From positions 186,001 through 250,000 of the forward strand of contig CADCKQ010000002.1 in NCBI GenBank assembly GCA_902802045.1: a DNA stretch of 64,000 nucleotides, written 5' to 3'. The first letter of the stretch is position 1; the number at the start of each line of letters is the position of its first letter. The stretch comes from Oscillospiraceae bacterium. GTDB taxonomy: Bacteria; Bacillota; Clostridia; Oscillospirales; Oscillospiraceae. The translations under genes and the position numbers were made by a program. Below, in pieces: positions 8,480-16,844 of this stretch. The notes under the pieces are model-generated. The model searched no databases. It was not told where the DNA came from and worked only from the letters and a program-made list of their open reading frames with translations.

Positions 8480-8931
8480 TGCGTAATCTGATCATGCAGG
8501 AGACGATGGACGACTATAAAAAAGGCCGTGCCATGGACTACGATCTGAGTAAGCTCTCACTTCAGGAATGCATGCTTCTTGATGCTGTCCTAGGGAAGCT
8601 CGAAGCGGATATGATGGAAACTGAAGTGATAATAACCAAGGCTGAGATGAATGTAATGCCCGGCTTCAAGGGTATGCGTGAGAGCACTCTGGAGAAAATA
8701 CTTCGGAACATAATGATCAATACCGTCGAATTCATTAATCCTGATCCGATCGAGGATATTTTTACCGTTATCTCTCCTTTCAGTACTGCAGAGCTTTATA
8801 AGAATGAGAAGGGCAAGCATGAGATAAGAATAACCTGCAGCGAATACTCAAGAAGATTCTTTCTGAGACCTACCAAGATAGCTGAAATAAGAAGAGGAAT
8901 AACAGACCGTTTTATAAACGGCCGCAAATAG
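8479..8931 (+). CDS. Hypothetical protein
   Basis: 150 residues, soluble and of mixed alpha/beta character. The central segment (about 40-125) reads like a winged-helix pair, helices followed by an ISPFSTAELYKNEKGKHEIRI-type beta hairpin, faintly like replication-initiator winged helices, but no family can be claimed. The start overlaps the stop of the SseB-like gene. An AAGGAG site for the next gene follows directly. Confidence 0.55.
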   Translation: MRNLIMQETMDDYKKGRAMDYDLSKLSLQECMLLDAVLGKLEADMMETEVIITKAEMNVMPGFKGMRESTLEKILRNIMINTVEFINPDPIEDIFTVISPFSTAELYKNEKGKHEIRITCSEYSRRFFLRPTKIAEIRRGITDRFINGRK

Positions 8932-8947
8932 ATAAGGAGATGCCGTA

Positions 8948-9175
8948 ATGGAGAACTCTCTTGAAAATACCGGATCCATCAATCCGAACAACCTTCCCGT
9001 CAAAGCGGATCCCGATTTTGCTTTCGAAAACAGAAGGGATGACCTTGCCGAGCTCACCTCGCTTATGTCAAAGTTTCTCGAGATAACTGGCAGGATGAAT
9101 TTGCCGGAAGATACGGTCAATGATATACTCGATCTGATGAAGGTATTTGTCAAAACGCTGTACAGCAAGGAATAA
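8948..9175 (+). CDS. Hypothetical small acidic protein
   Basis: 75 residues, no Cys, no membrane segment. The C-terminal 45 residues are predicted helical (DLAELTSLMSKFLEIT and VNDILDLMKVFVKTLY). A clear AAGGAGATGCC site precedes the ATG. It lies between the hypothetical gene at 8479 and ruvC, 9 nt before the ruvC start, so it is probably transcribed with ruvCAB. Family not recognised. Confidence 0.6.
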   Translation: MENSLENTGSINPNNLPVKADPDFAFENRRDDLAELTSLMSKFLEITGRMNLPEDTVNDILDLMKVFVKTLYSKE

Positions 9176-9184
9176 ACTGAAACA

Positions 9185-9697
9185 GTGAAGATTCTTGGAA
9201 TAGATCCCGGCATAGCAACTATCGGTTTTGCCGTACTGTCTGCGGATAAAAATGACTATAAGCTCATAAACTGCGGCGTGATCGAAACTCCGGCGCATAT
9301 GAAGCTTTCGGTCAGACTTGCACAGATTTACAGTGACCTTAATCAGCTTATAGAGCACTACAGACCTGACTGCGTGTCGATCGAAGAGCTTTTTTTCAAC
9401 ACAAACCTCACAACTGGCATTTCCGTCGCGCACGGAAGAGGAGTTATACTTCTTGCCTGCAGACAGGCCGGGCTTGAGATCTACGAATATACTCCGCTTC
9501 AGGTAAAACAGGCCGTTGCAGGATACGGGAGAGCCGAAAAACACCAGGTAATGGAGATGGTGAAGAGACTCTGTAAGCTCAGATCCGTTCCCAAACCCGA
9601 TGACGCGGCCGACGCAGTCGCGCTGACTCTCTGTCACGCCAGAAGCAGCACATCACTTCTTTTTAAGGAGGAAAACGCCGAATGTTCGACTACTTAA
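9185..9697 (+). CDS. ruvC: Holliday junction resolvase RuvC
   Basis: 170 residues, starting at GTG 9185. The acidic catalytic residues are Asp7 in LGIDPG, Glu67 in SIEELFF and the Asp140/Asp143 pair in PDDAADAVALT, and the dimer-interface segment GRGVILLAC is present. RuvC is a dimeric, Mg-dependent endonuclease that nicks the two opposed strands of Holliday junctions delivered by RuvAB. Its 3' end overlaps ruvA by 16 nt; the AAGGAGG site for ruvA lies inside the ruvC coding sequence (9665-9671), linking their translation. Confidence 0.96.
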   Translation: MKILGIDPGIATIGFAVLSADKNDYKLINCGVIETPAHMKLSVRLAQIYSDLNQLIEHYRPDCVSIEELFFNTNLTTGISVAHGRGVILLACRQAGLEIYEYTPLQVKQAVAGYGRAEKHQVMEMVKRLCKLRSVPKPDDAADAVALTLCHARSSTSLLFKEENAECSTT

Positions 9698-10275
9698 AGG
9701 GCAACATAGCGGATATAGAATTGAACAGGGTAGTGGTTGAAACAGCCGGAATCGGTTTTTCCGTGTATACGACCGCAAATACCATCAGCACATTAAAGCA
9801 CAACGAAGCCGCTAAGCTTTTTATCCGTGAAGTGATAAGGGAAGATACATTCGATCTTTACGGCTTTTCCAGCGTCAAGGAGAGAAACTGCTTCGATATG
9901 CTTACCTCCGTAAGCGGAATTGGCCCCAAAGCTGCCGTATCAATACTATCTGTCAATACTCCTGAGATGCTTGCTATGGCCGTTGTAAACAACGATCTCT
10001 CTACGCTGACAGCGGCACAGGGAATAGGCAAAAAGATCGCTCAGAGGGTCATTCTGGAGCTCAAGGACAAGATCAGCAAGGAGATAGGTTCCGATATCAC
10101 AGAAATACCTGTTTCCAGTGTCCCCGCAGGAAAAAATGCTGTCTCTGACGCTGTCCTCGCGCTCGGCGTTCTCGGTTATTCGACTGCTGAGATCATGCCT
10201 GTCATTAAGGCAAACAATGTTGAGAGCATGACGACTGAGCAGATAATCAAACTGGTTCTTAAAAATATGGGGTGA
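9682..10275 (+). CDS. ruvA: Holliday junction DNA helicase subunit RuvA
   Basis: 197 residues, full length. An N-terminal OB-like domain (MFDYLKGNIADIE), a tandem helix-hairpin-helix region (LTSVSGIGPKAAVSIL and AAQGIGKKIAQRVILEL) and a C-terminal three-helix domain for RuvB contact can be seen. RuvA tetramers hold the four-way junction and load RuvB motors for branch migration. It overlaps ruvC upstream; ruvB starts 54 nt downstream. Confidence 0.96.
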   Translation: MFDYLKGNIADIELNRVVVETAGIGFSVYTTANTISTLKHNEAAKLFIREVIREDTFDLYGFSSVKERNCFDMLTSVSGIGPKAAVSILSVNTPEMLAMAVVNNDLSTLTAAQGIGKKIAQRVILELKDKISKEIGSDITEIPVSSVPAGKNAVSDAVLALGVLGYSTAEIMPVIKANNVESMTTEQIIKLVLKNMG

Positions 10276-10329
10276 CCTGCCTTATAAGGCGTTCATCGAA
10301 GCTGATCTTTATATAAAGGGTACTGAGAT

Positions 10330-11385
10330 ATGAGTATTAATTTTTCAAATGAATTTGATGCGGACGAGATAATAACCTCAACTTCATCCATTGCCGAAGA
10401 CAAGTCCGAGGGCAGCTTAAGGCCAAGAACCCTCTCCGAGTATATCGGCCAGGAGAAGGCAAAGGACAGTCTCTATGTCTTCATCAATGCCGCCAAGATG
10501 AGAAACGAACCGCTTGACCATGTGCTTCTGCACGGCCCTCCGGGACTCGGCAAGACCACGCTTGCTTCTGTTATTGCAAATGAGATGGGCGTAAATATGC
10601 GCATAACCTCAGGGCCTGCCATTGAAAAGCCGGGCGATCTGGTTGCCATGCTCACCAATCTCAATGAAGGGGATATCCTCTTCGTCGATGAAATACACAG
10701 GCTCAACCGCGCGTACGAGGAGATACTCTATCCCGCTATGGAGGATTACGCCATAGATATCATAATAGGGAAGGGCCCTTCTGCAAATTCGATCCATCTG
10801 GATCTCCCGAAGTTTACGCTCATCGGAGCAACGACCCGCTCCGGGCAGCTTACAGCGCCTCTGAGAGACAGATTCGGAGTTACGCTGAGACTTGAGCTGT
10901 ATACAAAAGATGAGCTCAAAAAGATCGTTTTGAGGTCAGCAGATATTTTGGGAATAGGCATCGAGGATTCCGGTGCTTCGGAGATCGCTTCGAGATCGCG
11001 CGGAACTCCGCGTATTGCCAACAGAATGCTGAAGAGAGTCAGGGACTACGCGCAGGTAAAAGCGGACGGAGTCATCACAAGCAAAGTCGCTGATGAAGCT
11101 CTCTCGCTTCTCGAAGTGGACAAGCTCGGGCTCGACTCGCTCGACAGAAGGATGCTCAGAGCAATAATAGAGTACTACAACGGCGGCCCCGTAGGCCTTG
11201 AGACACTTGCCGCCACAATAAACGAGGAAGCTGTCACGCTTGAAGATGTATATGAACCCTATCTGCTTCAGTCCGGCTTTATAATCAGAACGCCGAGGGG
11301 CAGATGCGTCACAAGAAATGCATACGAACATCTCGGATTAAAGTATTCGGGAGGCAATTCGGACCAGACTGTTCTTGAACTGTAA
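10330..11385 (+). CDS. ruvB: Holliday junction DNA helicase RuvB
   Basis: 351 residues. AAA+ ATPase with Walker [10 protein letters not shown] (69-77), Walker [11 protein letters not shown], sensor-1 region GATTRSG, the arginine-finger loop in RDRFG, and a C-terminal winged-helix domain ([13 protein letters not shown]). RuvB hexamers pump DNA through the RuvA-bound junction. It is the last gene of the ruvCAB set. No strong hairpin follows, and the T-box operon promoter begins 20 nt after the stop. Confidence 0.97.
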   Translation: MSINFSNEFDADEIITSTSSIAEDKSEGSLRPRTLSEYIGQEKAKDSLYVFINAAKMRNEPLDHVLLHGPPGLGKTTLASVIANEMGVNMRITSGPAIEKPGDLVAMLTNLNEGDILFVDEIHRLNRAYEEILYPAMEDYAIDIIIGKGPSANSIHLDLPKFTLIGATTRSGQLTAPLRDRFGVTLRLELYTKDELKKIVLRSADILGIGIEDSGASEIASRSRGTPRIANRMLKRVRDYAQVKADGVITSKVADEALSLLEVDKLGLDSLDRRMLRAIIEYYNGGPVGLETLAATINEEAVTLEDVYEPYLLQSGFIIRTPRGRCVTRNAYEHLGLKYSGGNSDQTVLEL

Positions 11386-11405
11386 AATTACTTAAAAACT
11401 TTTTC

Positions 11406-11434
11406 TTGACAATCACTATATCTTGTGCTTAAAT
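11406..11434 (+). promoter_or_regulatory. Promoter of the Trp T-box operon
   Basis: TTGACA at 11406-11411 and TTAAAT at 11429-11434, 17 nt apart, with a TG dinucleotide giving an extended -10 (TGCTTAAAT). Start of transcription expected near 11441, just before T-box stem I. Confidence 0.8.
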
Positions 11435-11440
11435 TCAAAC

Positions 11441-11718
11441 ATCTTAAATATCAAACCGTTGATGAAGAGTAAGTAACTTATCGCGAAACGTCACAGAGAG
11501 CTGCAGATGATGAGAATGCGGTACGCGGATGATAAGCGAATGGACTTCGGAGGGCGATCGGAAGCCGCGTTGCGGCCTATGAGAGACGGGAAGGCGATCC
11601 GTTAATTGCGCCGCCGTGTGTTGGCACGGGACACAGAGAGGGCGGATATTTCCGTCAAGCAGGGTGGCACCGCAGGATAATTCCTGTCCCGGCAGAAATG
11701 CTGAGACAGGATTTTTGT
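11441..11718 (+). ncRNA. T-box riboswitch, tryptophan specific
   Basis: The leader has the conserved T-box elements in order: an AGUA-type motif near the stem I base (11468 region), CAGAGAGC (11494-11501), a specifier loop GAA-TGG-A with the Trp codon TGG at 11541-11543, the T-box sequence GGGTGGCACCGC (11662-11673) and an intrinsic terminator. The acceptor-pairing bulge reads UGGC. Its last base would pair with a G discriminator, as in bacterial tRNA-Trp, which independently supports Trp specificity. Uncharged tRNA-Trp should stabilise the antiterminator and turn on the downstream ABC importer. Confidence 0.93.
11682..11718 (+). terminator. T-box regulated terminator
   Basis: Stem TCCTGTC (11682-11688) with GACAGGA (11705-11711), extended inward by CGGCA/TGCTG pairs, then a T-rich run to 11722. 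Its 5' arm directly follows the T-box sequence, so it competes with the antiterminator. Confidence 0.85.
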
Positions 11719-11737
11719 TTTTTAAAGGAGTCTGAAA

Positions 11738-11776
11738 ATGTTTATCATGTCAAAACGATGGCGATCCGTAATTTGA
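11738..11776 (+). CDS. Possible 12-residue leader peptide with a Trp codon
   Basis: ATG 11738 lies 7 nt after a strong AAAGGAG site (11724-11730) that directly follows the T-box terminator. It encodes MFIMSKRWRSVI and stops at TGA 11774-11776, 61 nt before the importer gene. It contains one tryptophan codon although the three following genes hold only one among 939 residues. It may be a genuine leader peptide, or just a spurious start near a good ribosome binding site. Confidence 0.4.
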   Translation: MFIMSKRWRSVI

Positions 11777-11837
11777 GCTTAGCAACAGGAAAATCAGAAA
11801 CAAATCATCAAATGAGATTACTAAAAGGAGATTTAAA

Positions 11838-12935
11838 ATGAAAACCAACAAGATCATTGCTCTGATACTTTCATTCGTATTTATATTTTCCCTTGCTGCC
11901 TGCGGATCCGCTTCCGCTCCCGCTCCCGCGCAGGCTCCTTCAGAATCCGCGGCCGAAGCTGTAACAGAGACGGCTGTAGAACCCGCGGAAGAAGTTAAAT
12001 CATTCACTGTAGGCATCTGCAACTATGTCGATGATGCTTCCTTAAACCAGATAGTTGAAAATATTCAGAACCGTCTCGCAGAGATCTCCGCTGAAAACGG
12101 CGTTGAGATCAAAATCGATTACGATAACTGCAACGCAGACGCGAACGTACTCGAACAGATAGTTCAGAATTTCATAGCTGACGGCGTAGACCTCATGGTC
12201 GGAGTTGCAACTCCTGTCGCAATGACAATGCAGGCAGATACAGAAGAGAATCAGATCCCTGTCGTATTTGCTGCAGTCAGTGATCCTATCTCCACCGGAA
12301 TCGTCGCTTCGATGGATGCCCCGGGCGCCAATATCACCGGCACATCTGACGGACTCGATACGGCAGCTGTATTAAAGCTTATTACCGCTGCGGATCCCGA
12401 GGCAGATTTTGTCGGACTTCTCTATGACGTAGGCCAGGACGCTTCCACGACTCCGATAGCCGAAGCTAAAGAATTTCTCGATAACGCCGGCATTTCCTAC
12501 AAGGAATACAACGGCACTACAGTTGACGAGGTAAGCCTTGCAGTCGATTCTCTTATCGCTGACGGCGTTGACGCTGTATTTACCCCGACCGACAATACGA
12601 TCATGACAGCAGAGCTTTCGATCTACGAAAAACTCAGCGAGGCCGGAATTCCCCATTACTGCGGCGCCGACTCCTTCGCGCTCAACGGAGCCTTTGCAGG
12701 TTACGGTGTAGACTACGCGAATCTGGGAGTGGAGACTGCCAATATGATCGCTCAGATCCTTCTGGAAGGCAAAGACCCCGCAACACTGCCTGTAATGACC
12801 TTCGATAACGGCACTGCTACAGTCAATACTGAGACCTGCGCCGCGATCGGATTCGATTACGATACTATAGTCGCTGCATTCGAGCCCTTCTGCACGCAGG
12901 TAGTTCCCATAGAGACCGCAGAGAGCTTCAGCTGA
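11838..12935 (+). CDS. trpX: ABC importer substrate-binding lipoprotein (tryptophan, TrpX-like)
   Basis: 365 residues. The signal peptide ends in the lipobox SLAAC (Cys22), followed by an Ala/Pro/Glu-rich linker and an ABC_sub_bind (DUF534/COG2984) domain: VGICNYVDDASLNQIVENIQ, PVVFAAVSDPISTGIV and FTPTDNTIM are typical. It should capture the substrate outside the membrane and pass it to the permease encoded next. Tryptophan as substrate is inferred from the Trp-specific T-box upstream, in line with the trpXYZ transporters predicted in Bacillota. The mature protein contains no tryptophan. An AAAGGAG site precedes the ATG. Confidence 0.85.
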   Translation: MKTNKIIALILSFVFIFSLAACGSASAPAPAQAPSESAAEAVTETAVEPAEEVKSFTVGICNYVDDASLNQIVENIQNRLAEISAENGVEIKIDYDNCNADANVLEQIVQNFIADGVDLMVGVATPVAMTMQADTEENQIPVVFAAVSDPISTGIVASMDAPGANITGTSDGLDTAAVLKLITAADPEADFVGLLYDVGQDASTTPIAEAKEFLDNAGISYKEYNGTTVDEVSLAVDSLIADGVDAVFTPTDNTIMTAELSIYEKLSEAGIPHYCGADSFALNGAFAGYGVDYANLGVETANMIAQILLEGKDPATLPVMTFDNGTATVNTETCAAIGFDYDTIVAAFEPFCTQVVPIETAESFS

Positions 12936-12969
12936 TCATTAAATTCTGATTTCCACGGAGGAAGACCAA

Positions 12970-13911
12970 ATGTCATTCGGATCATTGCTTGGCCTCGGTC
13001 AGACAGCAATTGAACTCGGACTTATTAACGCAATAACCGTTCTCGCGCTTTTCCTGAGCTATTCGATGCTCAACGTGTGCGACCTGTCCACAGACGGCTG
13101 CTTCACGCTCGGAGCCTGTGTGGGGGCTGTAGTCGCCATAAGCGGCAATCCCTATCTCTCGATACCTGCCGCTATGTGCGCCGGAGTCATCTCGGGTTTT
13201 ATCACGGCACTTCTGCAAACAAGGATGGGCGTGGACAGCCTGCTCTCGGGAATAATAGTAAACACAGGCCTTTACTCGATAAATATAGCGATCATGGGCA
13301 ACTCGTCGCTCCTGAATATGAACAAGACCAGGACAGTGTTTACCGATCTCAAGGCAGCGCTCGAGGGAACATTCCTTCACGGCCAGTCCAAACTGATAAT
13401 AGCTTTGATCGCAGTCGCGTTAGTTGTCCTGTTTCTCTCGCTGTTTCTGAAGACCAAACTCGGCCTTGCGATCCGGGCTACCGGAAACAATCCTGATATG
13501 GTAAAGTCTTCCTCCATTAACCCTGCATTTACAACTACAGTAGGCCTTTGCATTTCCAACTCTTTTACCGCTCTCTCCGGCTGCCTCCTCGCTCAATCCC
13601 AGAAGTCGGTAAATATAGACATCGGCTCCGGTATGGTCACTATAGCCCTGGCAAGCCTTCTGATAGGCGGGACCTTCATGGGCAAAGGCGGTATTCCGAA
13701 ACGGGCGACAGGAGTCGTTCTCGGCTCGATAATCTTCAGGATTATATATGCGATAGCTCTTAGATTTGATATGCCCGCCTCTATGCTCAAGCTTGTCTCC
13801 TCGGTAATCGTAATAATTGCGATCTCCGGGCCTTATATAAGGAGCAAATACCCGCTTCTCAAGAGAAGACTGGATTACTACTCGAAGAAGGAGAGCGGCG
13901 GAAATGCTTGA
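12970..13911 (+). CDS. trpY: ABC importer permease (tryptophan, TrpY-like)
   Basis: 313 residues with about eight to nine membrane helices. It belongs to the BPD_transp_2 class of permeases (COG4120), seen in the segments NVCDLSTDGCFTLGACVGA, GNNPDMVKSSSINP and ASLLIGGTFMGKGG. It forms the membrane channel with the lipoprotein and ATPase of the same operon. It contains no tryptophan, which is unusual for a polytopic membrane protein of this length. A GGAGGAAG site precedes the ATG. The 3' end overlaps the ATPase gene by 8 nt. Confidence 0.87.
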   Translation: MSFGSLLGLGQTAIELGLINAITVLALFLSYSMLNVCDLSTDGCFTLGACVGAVVAISGNPYLSIPAAMCAGVISGFITALLQTRMGVDSLLSGIIVNTGLYSINIAIMGNSSLLNMNKTRTVFTDLKAALEGTFLHGQSKLIIALIAVALVVLFLSLFLKTKLGLAIRATGNNPDMVKSSSINPAFTTTVGLCISNSFTALSGCLLAQSQKSVNIDIGSGMVTIALASLLIGGTFMGKGGIPKRATGVVLGSIIFRIIYAIALRFDMPASMLKLVSSVIVIIAISGPYIRSKYPLLKRRLDYYSKKESGGNA

Positions 13912-14689
13912 TATAAATAAGATAAGCAAGACCTTTAATCCGGGAACGGTCAATGAAAAAACTGCCGTCAAAGACCTGAGTCTTCATCTGGACGACGGGG
14001 AATTTGTTACGATAATCGGCGCCAACGGGGCAGGGAAATCCACTCTGTTCAACGCTATCTGCGGGAATTTCTATACCGATTCCGGTTCCATCATTCTCGA
14101 CGGAAAGGATATCACGTTCCTTCCCGCGTACAAAAGGTCCCCGTTTATCGGCCATCTGTTTCAGGATCCTATGCTCGGGACCGCTCCGGGTATGACAATA
14201 GAGGAGAACCTGGCTCTGGCAGCGGGTAAGGGGGGCTGGCTCAGCAAGGTAACGAAAGCGGAAAAAGAGAAGTTTGCAGAAAAGCTCTCACTGCTGGATA
14301 TGGGACTCGAAAACAGAATGAAACAGCCGGTAGGACTGCTCTCAGGCGGACAGAGACAGGCTCTGACGCTTCTTATGGCGACCATCAACCCTCCGAAGCT
14401 CCTGCTTCTCGACGAGCATACGGCGGCCCTGGATCCTGCTACGGCGGAGAAGGTTCTGGCGCTCACGGACTCGATAGTCAGAGAGGAGAATCTCACCTGT
14501 CTGATGATCACTCACAACATGCAGTCGGCGCTCGATCTGGGGAACAGAACTCTGATGATGGACCAGGGAAATATCGTCCTGGATATAAAGGGTAAGGAGC
14601 GGGAAAACCTGACTGTTGAAGATCTCCTGGTCAAATTCAAGGAGTGTGTAGGCAAGGCTTTGGACAACGACAGAATGCTCCTGGCCTGA
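13904..14689 (+). CDS. trpZ: ABC importer ATPase (tryptophan, TrpZ-like)
   Basis: 261 residues. Walker A GANGAGKST (39-47), Q-loop HLFQDP, signature LLSGGQRQ (about 144-151), Walker B KLLLLDEH and switch His in MITHNMQ. In the Walker B region DEH replaces the common DEP, as often seen in the COG1101 branch that accompanies DUF534 binding proteins. It energises the importer. The single tryptophan of the whole operon is here (GGWLSK). The next gene has its own strong promoter. Confidence 0.88.
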   Translation: MLDINKISKTFNPGTVNEKTAVKDLSLHLDDGEFVTIIGANGAGKSTLFNAICGNFYTDSGSIILDGKDITFLPAYKRSPFIGHLFQDPMLGTAPGMTIEENLALAAGKGGWLSKVTKAEKEKFAEKLSLLDMGLENRMKQPVGLLSGGQRQALTLLMATINPPKLLLLDEHTAALDPATAEKVLALTDSIVREENLTCLMITHNMQSALDLGNRTLMMDQGNIVLDIKGKERENLTVEDLLVKFKECVGKALDNDRMLLA

Positions 14690-14700
14690 TAAAAAAAATA

Positions 14701-14728
14701 TTGACATTCAAACATCAGAATGTATAAT
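14701..14728 (+). promoter_or_regulatory. Strong sigma-A promoter
   Basis: Consensus TTGACA (14701-14706) and TATAAT (14723-14728) with 16-nt spacing, 12 nt after the trpZ stop and 77 nt before the zinc-ribbon gene. Both hexamers are perfect, suggesting high expression. Confidence 0.88.
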
Positions 14729-14804
14729 GAAATCTGTTACAACCCAGCTTTCTACGCTGAGGAAATCTGCCCAATAAAGGCGACTATCAAAGAGAGGATA
14801 CCAA

Positions 14805-15086
14805 ATGTACGAAGACAAAACCTTAGTTTGCAAAGAATGCGGTAAAGAGTTCGTTTTTACTGCAGGTGAGCAGGAGTTCTACGCAGAGCGCGGATTCCAG
14901 AATGAGCCCCAGCGTTGCAAAGCTTGCAGAGATGCTCGCAAGAATGCTGCCCGCGGACCCAGAGAGTATTTCACGGCTGTTTGTGCAAACTGCGGAAAAG
15001 AGGCAAGGGTTCCCTTCGAGCCCAAGACAGACCGCCCCGTATACTGCAGCGAGTGCTTTGCCAAGATGAGAGAGCAGCAGGCCTGA
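14805..15086 (+). CDS. Double zinc-ribbon protein
   Basis: 93 residues with two four-cysteine sets. Set one is C9-x2-C12 and C38-x2-C41 around FTAGEQEFYAERGFQNEPQRC, matching the probable zinc-ribbon family (zf-trcl). Set two is C60-x2-C63 and C81-x2-C84 around ARVPFEPKTDRPVYC, the form also seen in CxxC-ribbon proteins of Clostridia. It probably binds two zinc ions; the target is unknown. It is expressed from the strong promoter at 14701 and followed by its own terminator, so it forms a single-gene unit. Confidence 0.85.
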   Translation: MYEDKTLVCKECGKEFVFTAGEQEFYAERGFQNEPQRCKACRDARKNAARGPREYFTAVCANCGKEARVPFEPKTDRPVYCSECFAKMREQQA

Positions 15087-15100
15087 TTTACAAATTAACT

Positions 15101-15130
15101 GATTGGGGCGGTCATTCGCCCCAATCTTTC
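15101..15130 (+). terminator. Intrinsic terminator
   Basis: Perfect 10-bp stem GATTGGGGCG/CGCCCCAATC (15101-15110, 15117-15126), a 6-nt loop, then TTTCTTTT. It ends the zinc-ribbon gene. The next gene's ribosome binding site begins right after it. Confidence 0.9.
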
Positions 15131-15147
15131 TTTTACGGAGAAAAAAC

Positions 15148-15348
15148 ATGGAAATTACAAAAGATACCCTCATCGGCGATGTGATCGGGATGTTTCCCGA
15201 AGCAATGCCCGCTTTCCAGGAGATAGGAATGCATTGCGTCGGCTGTGCAATGTCCAGCGGCGAGACCATAGAGCAAGCCTGTTATGTACATGGGATCGAT
15301 CCGGAAGCATTTCTCGATATGCTTGAGGATTATCTGGGAAGCCTTTAA
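15148..15348 (+). CDS. DUF1858-family redox-disulfide protein
   Basis: 66 residues. Matches the DUF1858/hydrid-cluster-associated disulfide family: an N-terminal helix (LIGDVIGMFPEAMPAFQEIGMHC), then C30-x2-C33 and a conserved ETIEQAC motif. The CxxC pair could cycle between dithiol and disulfide or ligate a metal. I set the start at ATG 15148, behind an ACGGAG site, because the upstream extension to 15103 overlaps the terminator stem and is not conserved in the family. It is followed by its own terminator. Confidence 0.85.
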   Translation: MEITKDTLIGDVIGMFPEAMPAFQEIGMHCVGCAMSSGETIEQACYVHGIDPEAFLDMLEDYLGSL

Positions 15349-15360
15349 TAAAAAAAATGA

Positions 15361-15380
15361 GCCGGTTTGACCGGCTTTTT
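15361..15380 (+). terminator. Intrinsic terminator
   Basis: GCCGGT (15361-15366), loop TTG, ACCGGC (15370-15375), then TTTTT. It ends 5 nt before the trmK start codon, so trmK must be transcribed by read-through or from a promoter not visible between them. Confidence 0.85.
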
Positions 15381-15385
15381 GTTAT

Positions 15386-16051
15386 ATGCAGAAACAAAGA
15401 CTTGAAAAGATCTTAAAATATATAACTGAAGATGCCCCCGTTGCAGACATCGGTACTGACCACGGTTATATTCCGATAAGACTTGCAGGGAGAGGCTTTG
15501 TCTCAGAACTCTATGCCTGCGACATAAACGAGGGGCCGCTCGACAATGCCCGCAGAAACGCTCAGGAAGCGGGCTGTGATAAGAATATCCGGTTCGTTTT
15601 AAGCGACGGTTTTGAAAAACTCGATCTCTCCCGTATCAGGTATCTGATAATCGCGGGAATGGGAGGGGAGAGCTGCTGCGGCATAATGGACATGGCAGAG
15701 AAGAAGATAACGGAGGACAACATATTCATTTTCCAGCCCGCTACAAAGCCCGAAGTGCTCAGATACTGGCTTCTGAACAATTCATATGAGATCCTGGCAG
15801 AAGATTATGTGAAAGAAAACGGAAAGCTGTATCAGATCATCGTCGCTAAGCTCGGCGAGCCTCAGAAATACACGCTCTCGGAGATGTATACCGGAACCGC
15901 ATACGGAAATGAGCTCTATCCGGAGATACGGAAGCACTTCGCGGATATGTTTTCGAAGATTCTGTGCTGCTCAGACGAGATCAAAAACCCCGATCATAAA
16001 GTAATTAAGATCATGTACGATGAACTCAAGGAGGGTATAAAAAATGGTTAA
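15386..16051 (+). CDS. trmK: tRNA (adenine(22)-N1)-methyltransferase TrmK
   Basis: 221 residues. A class I methyltransferase: the motif VADIGTDHGYIPI near residue 20 binds S-adenosylmethionine, and LIIAGMGGE is the family-specific motif. TrmK methylates N1 of A22 in bacterial tRNAs. ATG 15386 is the only start giving the conserved N-terminus, yet no purine-rich ribosome binding site precedes it; the upstream 20 nt are a terminator. The 3' end overlaps the Nif3-like gene by 8 nt, a neighbour pairing common in Bacillota (YqfN-YqfO). Confidence 0.93.
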   Translation: MQKQRLEKILKYITEDAPVADIGTDHGYIPIRLAGRGFVSELYACDINEGPLDNARRNAQEAGCDKNIRFVLSDGFEKLDLSRIRYLIIAGMGGESCCGIMDMAEKKITEDNIFIFQPATKPEVLRYWLLNNSYEILAEDYVKENGKLYQIIVAKLGEPQKYTLSEMYTGTAYGNELYPEIRKHFADMFSKILCCSDEIKNPDHKVIKIMYDELKEGIKNG

Positions 16052-16826
16052 AGCCTCAGATATATACAAATATATGTGTGAGCTTGCTCCCATGGAGCTT
16101 AAGATGGATTTTGACAATCCGGGCTTTCTCGTCGGAGACAAAGAGCAAGAGCTATCGAAATGCCTTGTTTCGCTTGATATCACCTCGGATGTAATAAAAG
16201 AAGCCGTTGAAAAGGGCTGCGGTCTTATCGTTTCACACCACCCGGTCATCTGGTATGAGATGAAGTCTCTGTGCACGGACGATATGCAGGCAAAGAGAGT
16301 CATGGAGCTCATAAAAAACGGGATCTCAGCCATCTGCATGCACACCAATCTCGATATCGCAAACGGCGGGGTAAACGACGTACTGTGCGACCGACTTGAA
16401 CTTGAAAACAGGGATGTATTCATTGCTTCCGAAGGCTTTGAAAATACAGGCCTCGGCAGGATCGGCGAGTATGAAAAAGAGTATAATATCACCGATTATC
16501 TTGAGCTCGTCAAAGCGGCGCTCGGAGCCAAATGCCTCGAATACTACGCCTGCAGGAATGTCAGGAAAGTCGCGCTTGTCGGAGGCTCGGCTGCCGAATT
16601 TATCTCTGACGCGTTTAATGCCGGCGCCGACACATTTATCACTTCCGATATCAAATACCATGATTTCCAGCTTGCAAAAGAACTCGGAATAAACCTTATA
16701 GACGCGGGACATTTCAATACTGAAAATCCTGTCGTCTTTACGCTGTATAAAAAGCTTTCGGACAGGTTTCCGGATGTAGAATTCTACGTCTCTGAGAGCA
16801 ACAGCAGCGTCACCAGCTTTTACTGA
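16044..16826 (+). CDS. Nif3-like dinuclear metal centre protein (YqfO family)
   Basis: 260 residues, the short bacterial form without the inserted PII-like domain found in Bacillus YqfO. Metal-binding positions are His65/His66 in VSHHPVIW, Asp104 in HTNLDIANGG and the C-terminal DAGHFNTE motif. Family members form toroidal hexamers with two metal ions per subunit. They have been linked to GTP cyclohydrolase-like or regulatory roles, but the function is unsettled. Overlap with trmK indicates one transcript. AAGGAG precedes radA downstream. Confidence 0.92.
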   Translation: MVKASDIYKYMCELAPMELKMDFDNPGFLVGDKEQELSKCLVSLDITSDVIKEAVEKGCGLIVSHHPVIWYEMKSLCTDDMQAKRVMELIKNGISAICMHTNLDIANGGVNDVLCDRLELENRDVFIASEGFENTGLGRIGEYEKEYNITDYLELVKAALGAKCLEYYACRNVRKVALVGGSAAEFISDAFNAGADTFITSDIKYHDFQLAKELGINLIDAGHFNTENPVVFTLYKKLSDRFPDVEFYVSESNSSVTSFY

Positions 16827-16844
16827 TACGAAGGAGTAAGGATA

